Part shown: positions 58,153 through 64,000 of the stretch, one piece after another
Layout: each line of letters begins with the position of its first letter
How positions within the stretch are numbered: the stretch's first letter is position 1
From: Rhizophlyctis rosea
Taxonomy: Eukaryota > Chytridiomycota > Chytridiomycetes > Rhizophlyctidales > Rhizophlyctidaceae
Direction of reading: 5' to 3'
Assembly: GCA_027596075.1 (NCBI GenBank)
Contig: JADGJC010000130.1
Coordinates: 1 to 64,000 of the forward strand
Length of the DNA: 64,000 bases
The notes under the pieces: generated by a model
Databases searched by the model: none
Told to the model about the DNA's origin: nothing
Seen by the model: the letters and a program-made list of their open reading frames with translations, nothing else
Program-made: the position numbers and the translations under genes

Positions 58153-59619
58153 CCTCTCGGGTGGCAGGGAAAAAAGGTAAGAAATCACAATAAAGCATTT
58201 CCATCCATGGGAACGGAAACTCACTGACCAGTGACAGGTAATGATTGGCCAGTAGACGTTCGTCACTAGTACGATACCTAGTCTTGGTAACGATGGTGTG
58301 GTGAGGGTCTCACGGTTCAGAACCGATGATCAGAGAACTAGGGGAAAGGTTCTGAGAACGATACAACAAAAGGGCGTTACTATTATGCTAAGTATACACC
58401 TGGCATAATCCTTGAATTCGAAATTGAACCTCACGCGCATACTACGGTCTTCTTCAATTTGTGCAGTTTCCTCTACGAAAGCCGGGGGGGATGCGTGCAT
58501 TCTAATAGGAAGGCAATGCAAATGAATGCAGTGTCCAGAGTTACGACTGGGACATTGCCGTGATTTGTCAATGTTGTAAAGGACTTAGAGTTCCGCAAGA
58601 TCATGACGCGAGCCCATGCTGCACGGAGTTCAGCAGCATGAATTGAGTTGCAAGTTCTGTTTATTGAAAGCTTTACTTGAGACGGGCTTTTGTGTGTTGG
58701 CATTCTTCCCCAGAATCCCCACTTTCCCCGCATTCGACTTCAAATGGTACTGAGCAGGCTCAGTAGGCTCCATGTTCGTAAAAGCCTCTAAAGAATTGAT
58801 CCCCATCTGATTTCCTAGTTACAGGTGAGCGAGACGGAAGATACCATGAGATTATTTACCAGACCAAGTTGAACGGCAATTTGAGGGAAGGAATCGAAGT
58901 GAATCGACAATATTTACATGAATTGAAGGATTCGAGTGATTTGAATCCCATCATCATCCCATAAGTAGTAACCCATCAAACCCAAAAAGTTGGATATTGG
59001 CGCTTTGTCCCCAATCAGTTTCATCAACGGCATGCCGCCGCCACTTTGCGCAGGCCCAAACCACGTGAGTGTCACTGAGTGAGTGACTCAGAGTGAGTGA
59101 GTGAGTTTTGAGTCTTGACACGGAACACGGGCGCAGCCGGGCGGGCCATGATGATGGGGGTGGCACTGCTGCTGTGGCCCTTGTGTTCACCGTTCAAGTG
59201 CCAAGTTGCCAACATTCAATCGCCGCTGCGGGGGTGAACTCCAGCTGAACTCTCAGACTCTCTCACCTCGGCTTGCAAGTTGCTTCTGCTTCCACGGTCC
59301 ACGATTGCACTGCGTGCTGGTGTTGATTTCCTCGCTATCAATTGCTTCGTCAGCTGGTACCAGGAGCATACTCGTCCGCCCTGGCATACGGGAATCCCCG
59401 GTTGTGTGAGGTGTAAACAAGCACGCGGGTCCTTTTCTGACCCCGTGCCCTCGGTAGTAGAAGAAGGCATATCGTTTCTTTCACCAGAACTTGCGCGGCA
59501 GTATTGCGTATGCCGAAGTTGCATGCACAATATATAGTCTCATTAATGATTATTGATTGAAAGCAACTTTGGAGCCAAAAGTAAACAAAGACAGACATAA
59601 ACTCACCAAATAAGTCACA
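58153..59619. promoter_or_regulatory. Upstream region of the CSC1-like gene
   Basis: About 1.5 kb without a gene. Contains a GTGA-rich simple repeat (about 59063-59107). The proximal part is probably the promoter and 5' UTR of the channel gene. Confidence 0.45.
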
Positions 59620-62600
59620 ATGTCGTCCGGTACTCCACAAAACTCCAACCTCGATTTATTCGGCGCTCTCGCCGCTCTGGGAATCCAGAGTGGGATTACA
59701 GTTGGTATGTTGACAATTTCAGTAGCTTGCAGCTTTGACTCATATTTTGCTGTTCGATTCCAGGTTTGATCACACTATTCTCGTTTCTGAGACCCGCAAA
59801 TAAAGTGGTATATGAGGCAAGACTAAAGTTCGCTCCTGAAGAGTATGTGAATATCTGTAACTACACATATCATGTCGTGTGATCTAAATCCATATTCGCA
59901 CTTCCAGTAAGCGGCCCGCTCCCCTCAAATCCTACCCGCAAGCATGGATCGGACCAACACTCGCAGCCAATGAAATCACCCTGGTCGACAAAATCGGCCT
60001 AGACGCCGTCATGTTCCTCCGCTTCCTCCGCTTCTGCGTCCGGTTCTTTGCCAGCTTGACAGTCGTCGGGATCGGACTTGCAGCCGTCCACTTTTTCTCT
60101 GAGAAGATCACTGGTCAACAACCTCCCAAATCGAAGACTGCATCTAATCAAAAAACTACCAACACTAACCTTGGTTTCGTGACCTTACCGAATCCTTCAA
60201 TTCAAGCTTTAAGTATCAACCAGATGCCGACAAACACGAAGTGGTGGTACTTGCACGCCAGTCTGGTGTGGTTGATCACCTTGTTGGCTATTTGTAAGTT
60301 CTTTGCTGTTATATGCCGGAATGTTCAAAGGAGGGGTCACCCACCTTGTAAGCGAAAAATACCTGACTAAATCCGTGCCTACCCACACCTAGTCTTCATG
60401 GTGCGAGTTTGGAACGACTACATCAAGCAACGACGACTGTGGTTCAAAACACGCGACTATCAGGCCGCGCACCATAACCGCACGATGCTGCTCAGCAATG
60501 TCCCTGAAGACATGCGATCCAAACAACGGATGGAACGCTTTGTATCTCAGTTGAAGTTGAAGCAGCCGCTGCGGCAAGTCGTTTTGGGTCGGGATTTGGG
60601 AGAGTTACCGGAAATGGTGGAGCAGCATAAGGGGAGGACGCATCTGATGGAGAAAGTCATGATGGATTGTGGGTTTATTTGATTTGATGCTGAAATTTGA
60701 GAGGGCAAGTTATAACATTTTGGCTTGCCCTATTCAGACCTGAAAAGTCCCACCCGTCTTCCCACCAAACGCCCCCGACACAACGAAGGCGCAAGCCTTG
60801 GTTGCTGTGGCGGAGAATCCGTAGACTCAATAGAATGTCACGGTGCCAAGCTCCAGGAACTCGAAGAAGAGATTTACGCCCAACGATCTAAAGGAGATGA
60901 TCATTTCAAACCTAACGCGTCCGCATTCATTTCGTTCCCTACCATCAAAGCCGCACATTCCGCGGCACGTAAATTGGGTTCACCTAAAGCCAAATCCGAA
61001 GCGTTCCTGGCTCTTCCGAACGTACGTTTAAGTCCCGATTTTGATGACATCATCTGGAAGAATCTGGGTGTTCCGAGGGCTGTGCGGTATACTAGACGGA
61101 TCATTGCGGGAGTTGCTGTGATTGGGTTGACGATTGGGTGGACGGGTTTGCTCAGTGTTGTCGCCACAAGTGGGTTTTCCTTGTCGTTTTGTCGTTGCCT
61201 CAATCAGTTTGCGTTGTTGTGGGAGCCACCTGTATATCATCTATCATTCTGACTCGATGACTCAATAAACGCAATCCAGTCTCAAGCGTGGATACGATCG
61301 GGCAAATTAGTCCCCGGGTCAAGAAGGCGATCACCAACAGCCCTATCCTCACAACATTCTTTACGGCCATTCTGAGTCCCCTCCTGCTTGCCATCCTCAA
61401 TATGCTCCTTCCGTACTTTTTGCGCGTGCTCTCCCGCTTGCAGGGATCCTTGAGTGGTGTTGGGGTCGAGAAGTCTGTGCTGAACAAGTTCTTCGCGTTT
61501 CAGGTTTATCAAGTAAGCTTCCAGTCATTTTAGAGAAGGAGAATAGGGGAGATTTTTAAAGAAGGAGCATGGGGGAGAAGGCATTGGAAGGCAACGTTCT
61601 TGAACGAAAGGCTGATCGAATCATCTACATTATTCAGGTAGCGCTTGTCGTGGGATTCTCGACCGTCATCGGTTATTACAGTCGAGGCGACTGGGACTGG
61701 CGAGACCTGTTCTCGGATCAATTCACGGAGAGTGTTGATGACATTGTAACAGTGCTCATGAAGGGTTTCATCAGCGTATGTGCGACTTCCATTTATCCAA
61801 CATCCACATATCCCTGATGATTGAAATCCGCTTCCAACAGGGCTCCCAACTGTACATCACCTTCCTCGCAACAGGTTTCACATCCTACGGGCTGGAAATT
61901 GTGCAAGCTGCCGGCCTCTTTATGACCTTCATTCGCCGACATCTATTCAAGTTGACGCCTCGCCAGCGGTACGAGGTAAACAAACCTCCCGCGATGAACT
62001 TTGCGATTTATTATGGGGCGTGTCTGGTGGCGTTTTTGGTGGCATTGTGTTATGCGGTTGTGCAGCCGATTATTTTGCCGTTTGCTGCTGGTGCGCTTTG
62101 GTCGTTGCTTGCTTTATTTGAGAGGGTTACAAGGTCTGATTGTTATGGCGGCAGTTTACTTCTTCCTCGCGCGCTTGGTGTTGAAATATCAATGCAACTA
62201 CGTGATGGAGACGAGGGTTGAAACTGGCGGATCATGGTTAGTGACTGTGGCTGCGTTTTTCCCCGCATCCCTCCGAGCTCTCCGCTATTTGATTCACACC
62301 TTTTCCCGCTTTTCCCATCAATACAGGTGGCCAAAAGTCTTCAACCTCCTCTGCATCTGTCTTCTAATTTTCCAACTCGTAACCTTTGGTGCAATATTCC
62401 TCCTCACAAAATCCCACAACCAACCCAACACATACCCGGGCCGTCTCGCCTCCTTCATCGTCGCCGGATCCCTTCTCGCCACAGGCTTATTCTGGGTCAT
62501 CTGTAAGCAATATTACGGCCCGCGGGCAGAGTATATGAGCGGAAAGGACGAAGACGCAGTATTCGCTGATGAGGATGGGTGGGGAAAGCAGTACCGTGCT

Positions 62601-63458
62601 CCAGCAAGTGTAGTCAACTGGGAAGATGGTGACAGTTTGGAGGACCGGGTTTATAATCCTGCACTTGTGAAACCGCTTTGGAAGGTGTGGGTTGAACCCC
62701 AGGCGAAAGCTACGGCGGACAGTCTTTACAGGCCGAAATATGCGGATTTGGATGATTATATTCGACAGAGGCGTGGGGTTGGGAAGAGCGCAGAGTTGTT
62801 TAAGGGAGCGGATAGTACGTTGAATAGAAACAGTACTAGGGTTACGCAGTACATGCAGCGGCACTCACTGGTTGATATGGGGACCGGGTTGCCGCCAGAA
62901 GTCGAGGGTTTGATGGATGGGCATGGAGGGAGAGTGGTTCCGGTAGTGCATCATTCAAGGACGGATTCGCATGCCACGTACTATGATGGCGGCGAGTATG
63001 AGTTGGAGCAATGGAGGCAGCAAGGAGTTGGGCAGGGGTATGTGGGGTATGATGCGAGGACGTTTGAGGAGCGGCAACCTCAACCGACATATGCTGATCG
63101 GGGACGGTCACCACAATTTGATGAGAGAAGTCAGTATAGTCACAGGAGTCAGTATTCACATGATGCCAGGAGGTATGAAGAGACGAGGCAGTTGAACAAT
63201 TACTCCCCGACGTCAACGTATAGGGATGAGCAGGATCGCGGGAGGAGTGAGGGTTATGGGTATGGTGGGCAGGGGCAGGTTCACATGGGTGGGCGCGCCG
63301 CGCAGGGAGCTGGGGGATACGGCGGGTATGGGCGGGGGGAAACGGGACAGTATCAATATGATCAGAGGCGGTATGACGAGGAAGACGTGGACGAAGAGTT
63401 GGAGAGGAGGACGCAGGGGTCGCAAGGATCTAGGCAACCGGGAAGCAGATATAGATAG
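59620..63458 (+). CDS. CSC1-like (OSCA/TMEM63, DUF221) cation channel
   Basis: Family members are mechanically or osmotically gated Ca2+-permeable channels of the plasma membrane or endomembranes. ATG 59620, TAG 63456-63458, nine introns. The product of ~1,000 residues reads: N-terminal segment and TM (G-L-I-T-L-F-S-F-L-R-P), W-I-G-P-T-L-A, the family signature K-I-G-L-D-A-V-M-F-L-R-F-L-R, two TM helices, a cytosolic RRM-like PHM7 domain (R-T-M-L-L-S-N-V-P-E-D, then N-A-S-A-F-I-S-F) and D-D-I-I-W-K-N-L-G. Then follow the 7-TM RSN1 core (I-L-P-F-A-A joined to Y-F-F-L-A-R-L-V-L-K-Y-Q by a 62-nt intron; G-G-S-W-W-P-K-V-F) and a ~300-residue disordered Gly/Tyr/Arg/Gln tail. All joins I checked keep frame. 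The long tail is unusual and may be a regulatory or phase-separating segment. Confidence 0.92.
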
Positions 63459-64000
63459 ATCGAGAACTGAACGATTTTTGTCTCTCGGTGTGTGTTTTGT
63501 ATAGAGTGTAGATTTCCGTTGTATAAATGTTGTAATGTAATTTGGTCTTCAATGATGCTGTTCTGTCAGTAGGCTTAAAGCAGATGGATCCTTGTTGCTT
63601 TCTAGAGAGCAAATTGGCATAACTGCCTGAGACTTCAACCCTTTGAATATGCAAGAGGAGTGAATACTACACATCTTGGTCATGGTCTACGCGGGTAATA
63701 TGAACCATTTGGTATCGCTTGCGATCAAGTGGTGAAAAATGCTTGCCGGGTGTTAGAAATCAGGCTTTGAGGAGCAAATACGGTGATGTTTCCATTCCTG
63801 AAGCAAGCAGCCAAACGATACAAATGATTCACAGGATGGCGCAATTGCCGCCGTTATGGCTGGAGCCTGGAGAACAGGACTTGGAATCACCGACAGATTT
63901 GAACCAATTTTATATGTAAGTTGGCCCGCACACTTGATTGGATTGTCGGTGATTCCAAGGGTAACAGTGGTAAACAGGTAACCCTGTAGATTCTTAGATT
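63459..64000. other. Downstream region of the CSC1-like gene
   Basis: About 540 nt to the window end. The first part is a likely 3' UTR. No supported gene. Contains the inverted repeat at 63880-63959. Confidence 0.45.
63880..63959. repeat. 16-bp perfect inverted repeat
   Basis: CTTGGAATCACCGACA (63880-63895) is exactly inverted at 63944-63959 with a 48-nt spacer. Part of a possible mobile or hairpin element whose other side may lie beyond the window. No coding function. Confidence 0.55.

Noticed and set aside
43641..63458. Secondary-metabolite gene cluster around the acyltransferase
   Set aside because: No polyketide, peptide or terpene synthase, P450 or transporter of the usual type is seen on either side. 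The neighbours are unrelated genes and pseudogenes.

Overview
The window is nuclear DNA from a fungus, most likely a zoosporic early-diverging one (chytrid grade). Genes are cut by many short GT-AG introns (about 50-110 nt) and the fungal-type families fit (giant DUF3638 protein, fungal NACHT-WD40 protein, CSC1-like channel). A radial spoke head protein (28903-31735) implies a motile 9+2 flagellum, which Dikarya lack. This placement is inferred from gene content, not from a marker phylogeny.

Layout. 1-9.6 kb is a repeat graveyard: a decayed Ty3/gypsy chromovirus (+), a second gypsy RT scrap (-), a small fold-back element, a truncated Ty1/copia element with a possible 3' LTR, and non-coding DNA with inverted repeats and a tRNA-derived SINE-like head. 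From 10 to 45 kb come the host genes: a Pumilio RNA-binding protein (9997-13650, -), a large disordered RS-type protein (15420-18352, -), an unrecognised acidic-tailed protein (19536-20444, +), then on the minus strand a ubiquitin-like/TIR/NACHT/WD40 NLR (20697-26251), UMP-CMP kinase (27085-28317), radial spoke head protein (28903-31735) and a roughly 3,200-residue DUF3638/DUF3645 protein (32667-42491), followed by a BAHD acyltransferase on the plus strand (43641-45115).

45-59 kb is poor in intact genes. It holds two copies of a SINE-like repeat, a fused pair of broken housekeeping genes (eIF2-alpha joined to DCP2), a damaged 3'-5' exonuclease gene, an FG-rich RRM protein gene, another Pol III-type element and a decayed propeller-like gene. 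59.6-63.5 kb carries an apparently intact CSC1-like channel gene (+).

The genes do not form an operon or a clear biosynthetic cluster. Two points stand out. The NLR can be spliced in full to an intact protein with an N-terminal ubiquitin-like fold and TIR domain, and it has a 63-nt stop-free intron inside the TIR. Several conserved housekeeping-type genes here (DUF3638, eIF2-alpha, DCP2, exonuclease) carry frameshifts or nonsense codons, while their neighbours splice cleanly.
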